Shown here in pieces: positions 1-11,789 of a stretch of 64,000 bases of DNA. Origin of the DNA: Lucinisca nassula (lineage: Eukaryota; Mollusca; Bivalvia; Lucinida; Lucinidae). Made by a program: the position numbers and the translations under genes. The stretch's first letter is position 1; every line of letters begins with the position of its first letter. The notes below the pieces were generated by a model. It worked only from the letters and a program-made list of their open reading frames with translations, was not told the origin of the DNA and made no database searches. Where the stretch lies: positions 86,143,108-86,207,107 of the forward strand of contig OY757023.1 of assembly GCA_963580285.1 (NCBI GenBank). The letters run 5' to 3'.

Positions 1-228
1 TTAAAACACGCAAAGTAGGGTGGCAGGGGAATAGCAAACGAAACTACGTTCTGGAAAATTTACTTTTTGCTGTCTCCAAAATTATTCATCTTTAAATTTC
101 GTATTTCGTTAAAGATGATAATGGCGGAAACAGTCGATCACATGAGCCTTGTAAAGTTATCTTTTATTCCTTTGGACATTGTGTGTGTGGTGTGTGTGTG
201 ACAGTGTGAGGTGTGAGTGTATTAAGAC

Positions 229-232
<4 letters not shown>

Positions 233-309
<77 letters not shown>
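233..309. repeat. (GA)n microsatellite
   Basis: An uninterrupted GA run of about 38 units. A short TG-rich stretch lies just upstream (179-200). The long reading frames here (RE/LS repeats) only reflect the dinucleotide. The flanks show no recognised element. Confidence 0.98.
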
Positions 310-310
<1 letters not shown>

Positions 311-419
311 AAGGTTCCTAATTGGTAGAAAAGCAGTACTTATTATCATAAGGCTATCAAATGGAAATAAAGACTGTTTAATTTATGTTGTAACAAGTTC
401 CCACAATACACTCGTATGA

Positions 420-1263
420 AAAATACTGGCTAACATATAATATAACGAGTGCCCATAACATGTTCATATAGAAGCGAACTACTGGTTGTCCATCAGGAGA
501 ACACGCCTATATAATTTTGACCCCATTGAACCCCACTTTTATATAGTGAAACTGGGGTTTCCGGGGTATACCTTATTTTCTCTTGTTTCTGGTCTGGGGT
601 GTGGATTGTGTGTACTCGTTAGAACCGCCTCGATGAGGCGGTTCTAATGAGTACCCACGGTCTGTGTTTTGGGTCGGGATAAGAAGAATATCACAATTTT
701 CATCCTAAAATTTCCAATTTTTCGGCGATAAAGGTGGCAATGTGTTTGTATAGGCGTGTTTTTGCGTGACGGTATGGTACAATGAGTACCATATGCAAAC
801 GAATTACTGGCTAACGAGTACTTACAACATGTTTCAAATAGAAACGGGATACTACCTACAATCTGTCCATTAAAAACAAAATACTGTCTATCACACTGGT
901 AAATCATGACCTGTACATGTTTATATAGAAAAGTCTTTGACAGCCCTATATTATAACGAGTACCTACAACAGGGTTATGGAAATACTGCTTATCAAATAT
1001 TATAGTGAGTACCTGTAAAGGGAAACACTCTCTGTCATGTGTCATAAAGAGTACTAAACATGCTGATATGTAATAGAATATCGGCTGTCATATATTATAA
1101 TGAGTATCTGTCGCATGTTCATACGAAGGAGAGATACTGGCTACCGCATAATGACGTTAATGTGCAAACGAGATACTGGATGATCGACCGTCTAATTTTT
1201 AACATGTGTTATGTAACAACTTTTACAAAAAGTTGCCAATATATTACATTGGTGAGAGTATGA
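420..1263. repeat. degenerate minisatellite, about 65-70 bp unit
   Basis: Diverged repeats of a motif like 'TATTATAACGAGTACCTAC' followed by 'ACATGTTCATA' and 'GAGATACTGGCTAC' start near 428, 805, 950, 1000, 1085 and 1140. The array is interrupted by an HC element at 491-769. The half-motif AACGAGTACCTACAAC resembles one arm of the HC hairpin core. Confidence 0.6.
491..769 (+). mobile_element. HC (hairpin-core) MITE-like element
   Basis: The order is A half, core, B half. The core is a near-perfect hairpin with arms at 612-631 and 635-654 and a 3-nt loop. The right end TATAGGCGTGTTTTT mirrors the left end ACACGCCTATATA. No coding capacity is seen. Target duplication is not evident. Confidence 0.8.
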
Positions 1264-1305
1264 ATTTGATAATAAATAAGTAAATAAGTAATTGATTATT
1301 GATTA

Positions 1306-1638
1306 CAGTCGAACTTCGATCGCTCGGGCACCTCTGGGACCTCGAATAACTGTTCAAGACAGGGGTAGTTCGAGCCACTGAGGTTACTGCCAGGAGGCAT
1401 AACGAGATACTCTTAGACATCTTTTCGATCTCCTATAATGAAAATGTATGCTGTGTGTACTCATTGGAGGCGATTCTAATGAGTACACGCAGCATACATT
1501 TGCAAGAAAAAAGACTAAAATCTCCTTAATTATCCCCCATTATCTCTTATGTAGAGGTTTTCGCTAGGGGCTCAAGAATGGGTTCGACACATCCATGGTA
1601 AACGAGCCATCGGTGTTCCAGCCATCGAGGTTCTACTG
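1306..1638. mobile_element. pogo-like MITE, 333 bp
   Basis: Terminal inverted repeats CAGTCGAACTTCGAT and ATCGAGGTTCTACTG are flanked by a TA duplication (1304-1305, 1639-1640), as in the pogo/Tigger branch of Tc1/mariner. The centre (1443-1500) is an imperfect hairpin, GTGTGTACTCATT...AATGAGTACACGC, with part of the left arm lost. It carries no transposase and would need one in trans. The second copy at 29404-29737 is nearly the same length. Confidence 0.8.
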
Positions 1639-1967
1639 TAAATAAGTTAATGATTAATTAATTAATGAATTAATTAATTAACTGATAATTAACCTGTTGT
1701 AATTGGATGAATTTGATTGGGCAAAAAATACTCTCATCTCTTTTTATAGAACTACTTACGGGAAAACGTCAGCAACAAATTAAAAACAAAGACTGTGTAG
1801 ATGATTTGCAGTAAGATAAAAACAAAACCCAATTCGTCACCCTATTGTATGTTATATGACTTTGCCAAAATGGCTGGTGATATATTACACTTATTCTACT
1901 ATACTTTGAGTATAAGCTGCTGCCTGCATGAATATGGTGTACTTTTATTCACTTCCCAACAATATCC

Positions 1968-4900
1968 ATGAATTTACCTATATGTTCTGTCAATGTTAGA
2001 GGTCTGGGCAATAAAACAAAACGACAGCAAATGTTCACTTGGCTTAAACAAAACAGTTACGCAATAATGTTATTACAAGAAACCCATTCTGGAGAAAATA
2101 CACACAGCTTATGGGAGCAAGAATGGGGAAACGATGCATATTTCAGCGGCAATAGCACAAATAGTGAAGGCATAGGCATTTTAATAAATCCTAATTTATC
2201 ATATACTGTTTTAAATTATACCGAAATAATTGTCGGTAGAATACAAGCTCTGGATTTCATTATAAATGAAAAAGAAATAACTATAATAGATATATATGGC
2301 CCAAATTTAGATGATGCAACCCACTTCGAAATTCTAGAGAACTATTTAAACGAGAATGACGAAAAAACGTTCATCATTGGAGGAGATTTTAATACAGTAC
2401 TCGACCAATTACTGGATAAAAAGAACGGAAAATTAGATACACATAAACTATGCAGACACCAAATAAAACACATAATTGATAAGTTTAATTTTGTAGACAT
2501 CTGGAGACACAGACATCTTAATTTAAGACAATATACATGGCACTCTTCTCATAAACCACCTATATTTAGTAGGCTAGACTATTTTCTAATTTCAGAAAAT
2601 TTGACAAATTCGGTAGTGTCCTGCGAACATAAAATTAGTTATAAAACAGATCACAATTTGGTTTTACTGAATCTCGATCTAATGAAAATTAACAGAGGAC
2701 CTGGATACTTAAAAATTAATAACAGTCTCATCTTAGATACTGAATATCAAAATATAATTAAATCAAAGATAAACGAAATAGCAATACTAAACAATGAAGC
2801 CAACCCGAATACACTATGGGAAATCATAAAGGGAACAGTAAGAAACGAAACAATCAAATATGCGACAAAGAAAAAGAAAGAAAGTAATGAACTTGAAAAT
2901 CAACTAAAGTTAGATATAGATAAACTTAATAAAGATATCATTGAATCGACTAATATGAATATACAAGAAATACTCAAAAACGAACTGCAACAAAAATACA
3001 ATGAATTGGAAATACTTACTGAAAATAAATTAAACGGATTGATACTAAGATCAAAAGCTAATATAATCGAAAACAGCGAAAGAAACAGTAGATATTTTGC
3101 AAGCTTAGAAAAAAACCGATCAGAAAACAAAATTTTATCTAGGCTAATAATAAAAAATGAAACTTGCACAAACCAGAAAGAGATATTAAGTGAAGCAGAA
3201 ACATTTTATAAAAATCTGTATGAAAAGCGGACAACCGAAAACTCAATTTTCGATTTTTTCGATAACACTATAAACAAACTCAACGAAAACGACAGAAATT
3301 ATTGCGAAGGATTAATAACAGAACAGGAATGTGCAAAAGCTCTTAAAGATATGAAAAACCGGAAAAGCCCTGGATCAGATGGACTAACTGTTGAATTTTA
3401 CAAAATATTTTGGAGTACTATTAAACAATATTATGTTAATTCGATTAATTATTCTTATGAAAATGGACATCTAACAGAATTACAAAATCAAGGCATAATT
3501 ACACTCATTCCGAAACCCAATAAAGAAACAACAAACCTTGAAAACTGGAGGCCTATAAGCCTACTTAATATTGACTACAAGATTGCTACAAAAGTAGTAG
3601 CCAATAGAATAAAACATATTATAACAGATATAATAGACGTCTCTCAGACTGGTTTTATAAAAGGGCGATATATAGGAGAGAATATAAGACTCCTTTTTGA
3701 AATTATAGAAAATACAGAGGATCAAAATAAGCCAGGCATGATTTTTTTCTCTGACTTCGAAAAGGCGTTCGATAGTCTCGACCACCAATACATGATAAAT
3801 TGTTTAAGACATTTTAATTTTGGTGAAAGCCTGATAAGATGGATTAAGCTATTTTATGTAGAGGCGAAAAGCTGCGTTTCAAACAACGGCTACCTGTCAA
3901 ACTTTTTTCCAATAAAACGTGGAGTTCGACAGGGTTGTCCACTCTCCCCTTACTTATTTATAATTTGTATTGAATTATTGTCTCGTAAAATTGATACTTC
4001 GGAAGAAGTAAAAGGAATAAAACTTACTGGTCATGAATTCAGAAGGTCTCTATTCGCCGACGATGCATCATTTATACTTGACGGTTCCCCAAAATCCTTT
4101 CAAACATTAATTGAAATATTGGACAACTTTAGCTATGTTTCAGGGTTAAGACTTAATAGTAAGAAATGCCAAGTTCTACGAATAGGTTCACTGACAAGAA
4201 GTGAAATAATTTATCTTAAACATCGAAAATTTCATTGGAGTTCGACAGAAGCAAAAGCATTAGGAATGACATTTACAACAAAGCGAAACTCTATCTTTCA
4301 ACTAAATTTAGAACCCAAAATCATCGACTTTGAAAAATGCTTAAAACAATGGCAACATAGGAAACTTACTCTCATGGGCAAAATAACAGTCATAAAAAAT
4401 TATGCTCTTCCAAAACTAATATATGCACTATCAACGTTAGAAAACCCGCCAACAGAAATAATTAAACACATTGAAAAAATTATGTATAACTTTATATGGG
4501 AAGGCAAACCAGAAAAGATCAAAAGAGAAATATTAACGAAAGACTACGAACAGGGAGGGATAAAAATGATAGATCTACAAACGTTTATAATGTCGTTAAA
4601 AATAAGTTGGGTAAAGCGAATACTGAATGCTGAAAACGGAGGAATACTTCAAACTATTTATATGAGCAAACTAAAAGCATATGGAGATAAACTATTATTT
4701 GAATGTAATTTTTCTGAAAAAGATGTAAACAAAATTGCCAAAAATAATGTATTTCTTAAGGACATTATACAAGCATGGTGCAAAAGTAATTTTAAAACAG
4801 TTATATTAAGCTACAGGAATGAAATATTATGGAATAATAACAACATAAAAGCTGGAGGAAATACTCTCTTTTTTTGCGCAATGGTACCAAAATGGGATTA

Positions 4901-5655
4901 TGTATTTCAAAGATATTTATAATGATTCAATGAGGAAAATATATACATTTAACAACCTAAAAGAAAAGTATAATTTACCTGATAGTGACTTCTTCAAATA
5001 CTTAAACTTAATTAACAGTATACCATATAAATGGAAAGCAAATATACAGAATGAAATTGTAAACGTTACAGTGACACCAACATTGATCAGTCAAGTGATA
5101 AAAGCAAAACAAACAAATAAATATATTTATAACTATCTCAGAAATAGGCAAGCAATAACGGAAAAAAGATCTGAATTAAAATGGAACGAGACATTTAATG
5201 ATGACGTTTTAAACTGGAAAATGATTTACACAAACACGCTTAATGCAACCATCGACATAAAAATTCAAAACTTCCAATACAAGTATCTAATGCGCATAAT
5301 CCCTACAAACAAATATTTACTGAAATGTTACATTGCAAATTCTGCATTGTGTGACTTTTGCTCCATGGAGATCGAAACTATTAACCACTTATTTTGGGAA
5401 TGTATACACGTGCAACAGTTTTGGACGGAAGTGTCAACCTTCCTGCAAGATTATAATTTAGACACAAACTTAGATTTAAAAACGATCACATTCGGTATAA
5501 CATATTCAATACAAAAACCAACAATACAGGTAAAAAACTGTATACTCCTTTTTGGAAAGTATTTTATATTCCAAAATAAATATAAAAATACAATACCATC
5601 TTTTGCACACTTTAAAGTAGAAAGTAGAAAAAGAAATGGCTTTTATGAAAGATAA
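1968..5655 (+). pseudogene. LINE ORF2: AP endonuclease - reverse transcriptase (one frameshift)
   Basis: This is the non-LTR retrotransposon ORF2, which nicks the target and reverse-transcribes its own RNA. The N-terminal endonuclease shows QETH (residues 37-40), GGDFN (138-142), RLDYF and TDHN. The reverse transcriptase shows WRPISLLN, FSDFEKAFD (about 594), RQGCPLSP (about 655) and the catalytic FADD (about 695). The first frame runs from 1968 to 4922 (984 codons). The C-terminal part continues in another frame (ATG at 4900, stop ending 5655). It carries the CDFC...H...WEC zinc-binding-like motif and FW, typical of L1/Tx1 proteins. The break is explained by one extra T in the seven-T run at 4869-4875; six T would restore one frame of about 1,229 codons. 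This could be a real mutation or an assembly error. Everything else is intact, so the insertion is young. The L1/Tx1 assignment rests on motif style, not on a tree. Confidence 0.88.
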
Positions 5656-6147
5656 GCTTGCCCAGTTTGATAGAAAATGGGGAAATTTTAGTACATTTTA
5701 ATAATACCAACTGATCATAATGAATCCACACCATGTAAGACAGCAGCTCCTCTTTTCTTCTATTTTATTATTATTTGTTTGTTTTCCGACTCTTTCCTTG
5801 AATATTTTTTGTTAATGATTTTATTACCTAGGATACATATATATGCATATATACACATTTCTTTACTATTATCATTACATTTTTTTTTTTTTACCCTCAA
5901 AATGTTTTTTTTTTTTTTTTCTCAAAAAGTCTGATAAACATTGTAAAAAGATATTTTATGACAACAAAGCTGATGTGATAGCACATATATTATGCATGTA
6001 ATGTACGAACACTTGTTTTGTTAAACAATGTTTGTTAAAGATTAGAGATATACTTTTCGCTGTTAAACTATTGTATCACATATATGTACATATGTATTTG
6101 TATTAGATGATGTCATTTGAAATATGTTTCTACACTGTATATTCAGA

Positions 6148-6171
6148 AATAAATAAATTAAAAAAAAAAAA
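6148..6171 (+). terminator. LINE polyadenylation signal and A tail
   Basis: Two overlapping AATAAA hexamers (6148-6153, 6152-6157) precede a run of 12 A. This marks the 3' end of the L1/Tx1-type LINE. Confidence 0.75.
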
Positions 6172-6503
6172 GTTTATGAAATTTCAACCTTCGCCCGCAG
6201 TTCCAGTGCAGTATTAAACATAATAGCAATAACAGATTGATTTCCATGGAGGCTTTCTAGCTCAACAATGAGTCAAAATAAAATACACAGTAAAATGCAC
6301 TTACGTATGTAACGCGACGTCTGATTGGATAACGTCAAATATTTGCGACAGTATATTCCACGATATACTGTCGGAAATCCGACGTCACCACGTAACGTCG
6401 TTTTTCATTGGCTGACATTTGGTTTTACGCAGCTCACAACGCCTGCCGCTTTGTGCAAAATAGTACAATTTTTAACAAAACAACCGAATAAGTGCATTAG
6501 AAT
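6172..6503. other. no recognised gene
   Basis: Nothing coding or repetitive was recognised. The sequence shows an unusual number of ACGTC motifs (for example at 6318, 6381 and 6398) and leads into the inverted repeat that follows, so it may be part of the same unknown element. Confidence 0.4.
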
Positions 6504-6668
6504 GGGGATAACTGTATTGAAAATTGTCATTTGGGGAGGTAAATCGGTGGTTTTACGGTCGGAAATTCCGTTTTACGGCTCCGCTGACGCGTCGCCGTAA
6601 AACGAAATTTCCGACCGTAAAACCACCGATTTACCTCCCCAAATGACAATTTTGAATACAGTTATCCC
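6504..6668. repeat. long inverted repeat with about 75-bp arms
   Basis: The left arm (6504-6579) and right arm (6594-6668) are reverse complements with very few mismatches, starting GGGGATAACTGTATT and ending AATACAGTTATCCCC. The spacer is 14 nt. The whole can fold into one long hairpin. The reading frame across it is a by-product. Confidence 0.9.
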
Positions 6669-6713
6669 CTAAGTAAAATGGCCATGTGTAGATTAATACT
6701 ATCATGAATCAGG

Positions 6714-7160
6714 GTTGAGGACTCAACAACAATCCAGTGTCAGAGGAGCAGACAAACACCAGTTAGATCATGGAGTATCGAAACCAGGAGATATTAGGAT
6801 CCACCCCTTCTTAGGATGGGATCTTCATAGTGTCCGAAGACCAGCCCGCCGCCGTGCAAAGTTGTTCACTTTAAAAGGGTCGACAACACGGTCTGTCGCA
6901 TAACATTCATTTTTTTTATTTCCAAACAGTGTTCCTGAACTGATCAGAAACCAATTATCACTACCTAGTTTTCTTCTAAATTTATAAACTAAATCCCCAC
7001 ACAGCTCCCGTTGCAGAAGTGTTTTCAAAGAATGTCATATTAAGAAATTATGTCATAATGTCGACGATAAAACCTTGAAAATGTTTTGCGCAGATTATGA
7101 TACCTATAGCCTTGTTTTAAAAGTTTTTTTTTTCTATTAAAATTATGTTAAGATCATTAC
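6714..7160 (-). pseudogene. Penelope-like element remnant, C-terminal coding end and 3' UTR
   Basis: Read on the minus strand, 7028-6825 encodes a diverged relative of the C-terminal domain of the better copies in this window (LLQ..L.GDLVYKFR, later a valine/asparagine-rich segment and NFA). The 3' UTR at 6714-6830 retains the GAGGACTC and GTTAGA...ATGGAG landmarks of the family. It is heavily decayed and belongs to an older subfamily than the copy at 57260-59690. Confidence 0.6.
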
Positions 7161-7262
7161 ATAGCAGTGAACCCAATGATCGAGAATCGATACAATTAAC
7201 CCAAAGCTCCCATCAGAGATACCAAAGGGAAAATAACACAAACTTTAAACAACTAGACCCTT
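7161..7262 (-). mobile_element. Penelope-like 3' end fragment
   Basis: This contains GAATCGATACAATTAACCC and CTCCCATCAGAGATACCAAA, the terminal part of the family 3' UTR. It lies directly upstream (minus-strand sense) of the remnant at 6714-7160. The same head-to-tail order is seen at 49-51 kb. Confidence 0.65.
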
Positions 7263-7274
7263 ATGGAAACATAA

Positions 7275-7490
7275 ATATGTGGAGCGCTTTGGTGCAATGG
7301 TAAAGCATCGGATTTGAGATCGAGAGGTAGCCGGTTCGATCCTCGCAAGCGCCACGTGTTGTTTCCTTGAGCAAGAAACTTTATCCACATTGCTAAGTAC
7401 TGGTTCTTACCCTGGAAAAGAGGGCCACCTGGAAGATTAGTACCGGTACTAAATGTGTTACCCTCTATAAATAAGGTCGATTATTATTAG
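7275..7490 (+). mobile_element. tRNA-headed V-SINE-like element
   Basis: The tRNA-like head (about 7279-7355) has an A box around TGGTGCAATGGTAAAGC and a B box GGTTCGATCC. The acceptor arms pair imperfectly (GTGGAGCGCT with AGCGCCAC), so this is not a working tRNA gene. The body contains TTGAGCAAGAAACTTTATCC, which matches the V-domain style of V-SINEs such as the molluscan RUDI family (from memory). It ends in an ATT-type tail. No target duplication was seen. Confidence 0.65.
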
Positions 7491-7495
7491 GAAGT

Positions 7496-7541
7496 GGCTA
7501 TTGACAGCCGGCTGTCGATAGCGAATTCGCTATTGACAGCC
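7496..7541. repeat. 32-bp palindrome unit, 1.5 copies
   Basis: A half unit (TGGCTATTGACAGCC) is followed by one whole palindrome centred on GCGAATTCGC with GGCTGTC...GACAGCC ends. The same unit is tandem at 16189-16268. In both places it sits next to a TTA/ATT tract. Confidence 0.85.
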
Positions 7542-7989
7542 AGCTAAGATATTGGATATATATACTTATATATGAATGAATATAATCTGATAAAAAACAT
7601 GAATGCATAAATAAAAATGAAATAATTATAGAATATTAAAGTGAACTATTAAACTTTTTTCATACAAATGAATTATTTTCACCAGAATAATATGAATTAT
7701 TAAAGTGTTCATTACACTTAAGGCATAAATGGTTGGAACTCTACAAGATGTAACTCCATGCTGTGGCTAAAATAAATAAATAAATAAATATTTTGTTTTA
7801 CAGACTATTAAGAATCTCAATAATTAAATAAAGGAGTCTAAATAATGTATATGCAATTATTTTTAGCTCGCCTGTACGGAGTACATGGAGAGCTATTGTT
7901 GTCACCTCGGTCGTCTGCATGCACGTTTGCGTTCCGGTCACACTGTGTTAAAGTTTTTCAAATGCTTATATCTCAACAGTCACTCATCA
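7542..7989. other. A+T-rich spacer, start of a bivalve-type repeat
   Basis: There is no gene. It includes an (AAAT)n tract at about 7771-7794 and, from 7855, TTTTAGCTCGCCTG, the usual opening of dispersed repeats ending in GGTGAGCTAAAA. This opening leads into the satellite array that follows. Confidence 0.5.
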
Positions 7990-8545
7990 CAGATTACTCA
8001 TATTTGGAACTTAAGTACCTTGGAGGGTCTTCTAATGACCTCAAAATATATCTAGGCCATTGTGACCTATATTTCATGGTTCAGGGATTTTGCCTATTAT
8101 CTCAAATACTATTTGATGGAGAAATGTCATACCTGGATTATTAGTTCCAAGTGACCTGATAATTGACCATAAAATATTTCTAGGTCTGTGTGACCTATAT
8201 TTCATGGTTCTGTGATTTTGCCTATTATCTTGAATACTTTTGATGAAGAAGTGTCATACCTGGGTTATTAGTTCCATGTGACCCCATGATTGACCTCAAA
8301 ATATATCTAGGACATTGTGACCTATATTTCATGGTTCAGTGATTTTGTCTATCTTGCTATTTGATGTAGAAATGTCTCACCTGGATTATTAGTTTCATGT
8401 GATCTGATAATTGACCTCAAAATATATCCAGGTCATTGTGACCTATATTTCATGGTTCAGTGATTTTGCCTATTATCTCGAATACTATTTGATGAAGGAA
8501 CGCCATACCTGGATTACTTATTCCTTGTGACAACATGATTGACCT
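7990..8545. repeat. 127-bp satellite array, left part
   Basis: TGACCTATATTTCATGG recurs at 8063, 8191, 8318 and 8439 (spacing 128, 127, 121). Each unit also has TTTGCCTATTATCT and GGATTATTAGTTCC. The array continues beyond the LINE insertion at 11790. The phase is kept: 106 plus 21 bases equals one 127-bp unit across the insertion. Confidence 0.92.
8531..8545. repeat. LINE target site duplication (5')
   Basis: CAACATGATTGACCT is repeated exactly at 11790-11804. The last ten bases are the sure part. The CAACA portion may instead be the LINE's own 3' end, because the 57-bp copy at 33766-33822 also ends in CAACA. Confidence 0.85.
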
Positions 8546-11350
8546 ATAGGCCGCCAAACAAAAGCAATACCTACCTTAACCTTGTTGCTGAAAGCTTCGA
8601 CAGAGCCAGTAATACTGGGCTCAGTGACATTATTATCACTGGCGACTTTAATTTTAATATGCTCACCCAAGATAAGAAGAAACTAACAGAGCTAATGAAC
8701 CATTACAACCTAAAACAAATTATACGAGACCCTACCCACTATACGGAAAGCTCCTCATCCCTTATTGACCTGTTTCTTTTTCGCAACGAAGCAAGTGTTC
8801 TTTACAGCGGAGTAATGGACCCATTTATCCCCGAGCAACTGAAATACCAGTGCCCGATTCTTGCGTTGCTTAAATTCTTTCGCCCGGAATCTTAACCTAT
8901 AAAGAGAAAAATTTGGAATTATGAGCGAGCAGATTTCAGCTTATTTCGTAATCTACTCTCCTCCTCTGATTTGATAAATAAGATTGAAAATGATACAGAT
9001 ATTGACAGTAACTTGGACCATATAAATCAAGCCCTTCGAGAAGCCAGCCAAACCTCTATCCCCAACAAAATTGCTACCATTAGACCGGACAATCATCCAT
9101 GGATAACCTGTGCTATTAGAAGACTTATATGTAAACGTAAACGTGCTTATCGTAAATATAAGCAAACCTCAAACAATCACTACTGGGAAAAATTCAAACA
9201 TTTACGCAATGCATGCATCGGCGAAATTAGGGACTCTAAGAAAAATTATTTTGATAAACTGGAATCACAACTAACTGCCACAAATTTGAATTCTACACTG
9301 TTTTGGAAAACATCAAAGCAATTATTAAATATTGATAAACGTTCTATAAGTATACCCACCCTTTCACAAAATGGGGAACTTGCCGAAGAAAGTGAACAAA
9401 AGGCAAACATGCTAAATAACTATTTCTCGCTCATAACTCATATAAATGATCAGAATATCCAGCCGCCTCAGCTCCTTCTAGCTACAGACTCAGTCCTAGA
9501 TTCCATTTCTATATCAGTACAAGATGTCACTGATGTACTCAATAATCTGGATGTGAAGAAAGCATGTGGTCCAAACCATCTCAATCCTCGCCTTCTCCGA
9601 TCCTTGCACAGCCTCTGTCTATTCTGTTTAACAGATCGCTTCGTCAAGGTTATTTCCCATCTCCATGGAAGGATGGCTATCTTACACCTATCCACAAAAA
9701 AGACGATAAATCGTTGCCGTCAAACTATCGACCTATATCTCTTCTTGACCCCGTTGGAAAAGTAATGGAACGTTGTGTTCATAAACACCTCTACAACTAC
9801 ATTTGCGAAAATCAGCTACTCACTCCATTTCAGTCCGGGTTTATTCCTGGTGATTCGACAACCTATCAGTTGTTGCATACATATCATACGTTCTGTGAAG
9901 CTGTCGATTCTGGAAAAGAGGTCCGTGCGGTATTTTGCGACATTAGTAAGGCGTTCGATAGAGTCTGGCACCGAGGTCTCCTATACAAACTCTCCCGTAT
10001 AGGCTGTTCTGAACAAGTTCTCAAATGGTTTTCTAGTTATCTCTCAGGCAGACGTCAGTGTGTTGCTCTGTGCGGGACCATATCTGACTGGGCACCAGTC
10101 CATGCTGGCGTCCCCCAAGGTTCCATTCTTGGTCCCCTTCTCTTTCTCATTTTTATTAATGATATTGTGATGAATATAAACTGCTCTATCCGCCTATTCG
10201 CAGATGACACGAGTTTGTATATTGTTGTTGAACATCCACAGACCGCTGCTATTACTTTAAATTTTGATCTAGAAACTATATCCATATGGGCTTCGGACTT
10301 GCTTGTCGACTTCAACGAACACAAAACAGTATCACTCTTAATATCTAAAAAGCACACTCATGTGGCCCACCCACCTCTAATAATGAACAATACCCCTCTC
10401 ACCGAATTTACCTGTCATAAGCATCTTGGCCTTACCTTTTCAAACACCTGTGACTGGACTGAGCATACCAATAGGATATCCGAGACAGCGTGGTCTAGAA
10501 TAAACCTTCTACGTGCACTTAAATTTCGAATTCATAGGAATGCACTTGAACGTATGTACTTTGCTTTTATACGGCCTTTACTCGAGTACAGCGACGCAGT
10601 CTGGGAAACTGTACCAATGAATTCAAAACGCAGTTAGAGTCTATTCATAACGAGGCAGCAAGAATAGTAACCGGAGCAACAAAGCTCTGCAGTATCCAAA
10701 AACTTTTATCAGAACTTGGATGGGAAACCCTACAAGAACGGAGGACCAAACACAAACTTGTTATTCTTTATAAAATCTCCAATGGCCTAACACCCGAATA
10801 CCTCTCTGACATACTGCCACCCCTTGTAAGAGACTCGAATCCTTATAATGTACGCAATGCAAACAATATTCAATCGATTCGTACTCGCACTAACTTGTTC
10901 TTCAACTCATTTTTCCCGTCCACTATAAGAGCTTGGAATGATTTGGCTGAAGACATCAGGGCTGCCAATTCCGTTGCATCTTTTAAATATCGCTTAAACA
11001 GAAATATTTAAAAAAAAAAAACACCGAAATATTTTAATGCCGGTTCAAGAATTGGCCAAATTTTACATGCCCGCCTACGCATGGAATGCAGCTCACTTAA
11101 CTCACATCTATATCGTAAAAACATTGTTCCAAGCCCTTCATGCGAATGTGGTGCCTTTGAAAGTCCTTACCATTTTCTCTTCCAATGTGCCAGGTATTCG
11201 GCAATCAGAAATACTTACCTGAATAATTACCTTCACAATCATTCTACACGTGAGTTACTTTATGGTAAAGAAACGTCAACCGACATTGACAATGAATCGC
11301 TATTCCTGAGTGTGCAAGAATATATTTTAAAATCCAAGCGTTTTGGCTGA
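8546..11350 (+). pseudogene. LINE ORF2 remnant: endonuclease C-terminus, RT and C-terminal domain (frameshifted)
   Basis: The first segment (8539-8895) keeps the endonuclease motifs TGDFNFN and SLIDLFL. The linker (8971-9600) is basic. The RT (from about 9600 to 10620) shows SNYRPISLL, FCDISKAFDRVWH (near 9951), GVPQGSILGPLL (near 10110) and FADDTSLY (near 10200). After a further shift near 10600 the frame continues to a stop at 11008-11010 (NEAARIVTGATK, then AWNDLAEDIRAA). The last block, 11081-11350, encodes a cysteine-rich tail (CECG...H.L..C). At least four frame changes exist, one of them at the A run near 11010, so the element is dead. CR1/Jockey placement is by RT motif style. Confidence 0.82.
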
Positions 11351-11440
11351 AGAGAGCGCTATTTTTGGTACTATATCTCAACTTTTATGAAGAAAGATAT
11401 CCGATATTATTCTTCACGAGAACTGGAATAATCTATGTGT

Positions 11441-11543
11441 ATCCGTCCGTCCGTCCTTCCATCCGCACGTTTGTCTGTCTGTCTGTTTGTTTTGTCCGTC
11501 CGTCTGTCTGTCCGTCTGTCTGTCTGTTTGTCTGTGTCTGTAT
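11441..11543. repeat. TCCG/TCTG tetranucleotide tract in LINE 3' UTR
   Basis: Mixed TCCG and TCTG units with TTTG interruptions. It lies between the coding end and the 3' tip of the CR1/Jockey-type LINE and was probably carried by the element. Confidence 0.9.
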
Positions 11544-11789
11544 CTCGTTTATCTGTCGACTGTGTTTGTTTTTCTCGAATTGTCTGCATGTCTGTTGCCA
11601 GTCTATTTTTGATGCATTCGATGCTTCTAAACACTCCCTGACCATTCAGATATCATTGCCTGTTTTTGTATTTATTCTAACCAGGAGATGGCCACTGCAC
11701 AAGCCTTGGGCTTAATGTCAAATCCTGGATAATATATATTTGTCTGTTACATATACATGTCATTGAAGCAATTAAAATAAAGTTTAAAG

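Larger units (their letters stand above)
1639..6171 (+). mobile_element. L1/Tx1-type LINE, probably 5'-truncated
   Basis: The element holds an endonuclease-RT ORF2 (1968-5655), an A+T-rich 3' UTR, AATAAA signals (6148-6157) and a 12-A tail (6160-6171). The 5' boundary is not defined. It must lie between the pogo-like MITE ending at 1638 and the ORF2 start, so there is no room for ORF1. I found no target duplication, so the coordinates are outer limits. Confidence 0.75.
8546..11789 (+). mobile_element. CR1/Jockey-type LINE, 5'-truncated, inserted in satellite
   Basis: The element is bounded by a 10-15 bp target duplication. It starts inside the endonuclease domain, so the 5' end is truncated. 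It ends in TTAAAATAAAGTTTAAAGC with no poly-A. The 3' UTR carries a TCTG/TCCG tract (11441-11543). It was inserted into the 127-bp array, which it post-dates. Confidence 0.88.

Noticed and set aside
213..419. Proteins made of RE, LS, SI, CV or Y repeats
   Set aside because: These are translations of GA, TATC, GT and AAT microsatellites.
7279..7355. Possible tRNA genes (7279-7355, 19163-19245, 22150-22245, 25246-25320, 47103-47185, 63671-63740)
   Set aside because: A and B boxes are present, but the acceptor arms pair badly and each runs into a SINE body. Most copies have a poly-A or simple-repeat tail, and several have target duplications. They are SINE heads.
8995..9060. ORF2 of 8546-11350 as a domesticated gene
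   Set aside because: At least four frame changes and clear LINE boundaries with target duplication show an ordinary dead insertion.
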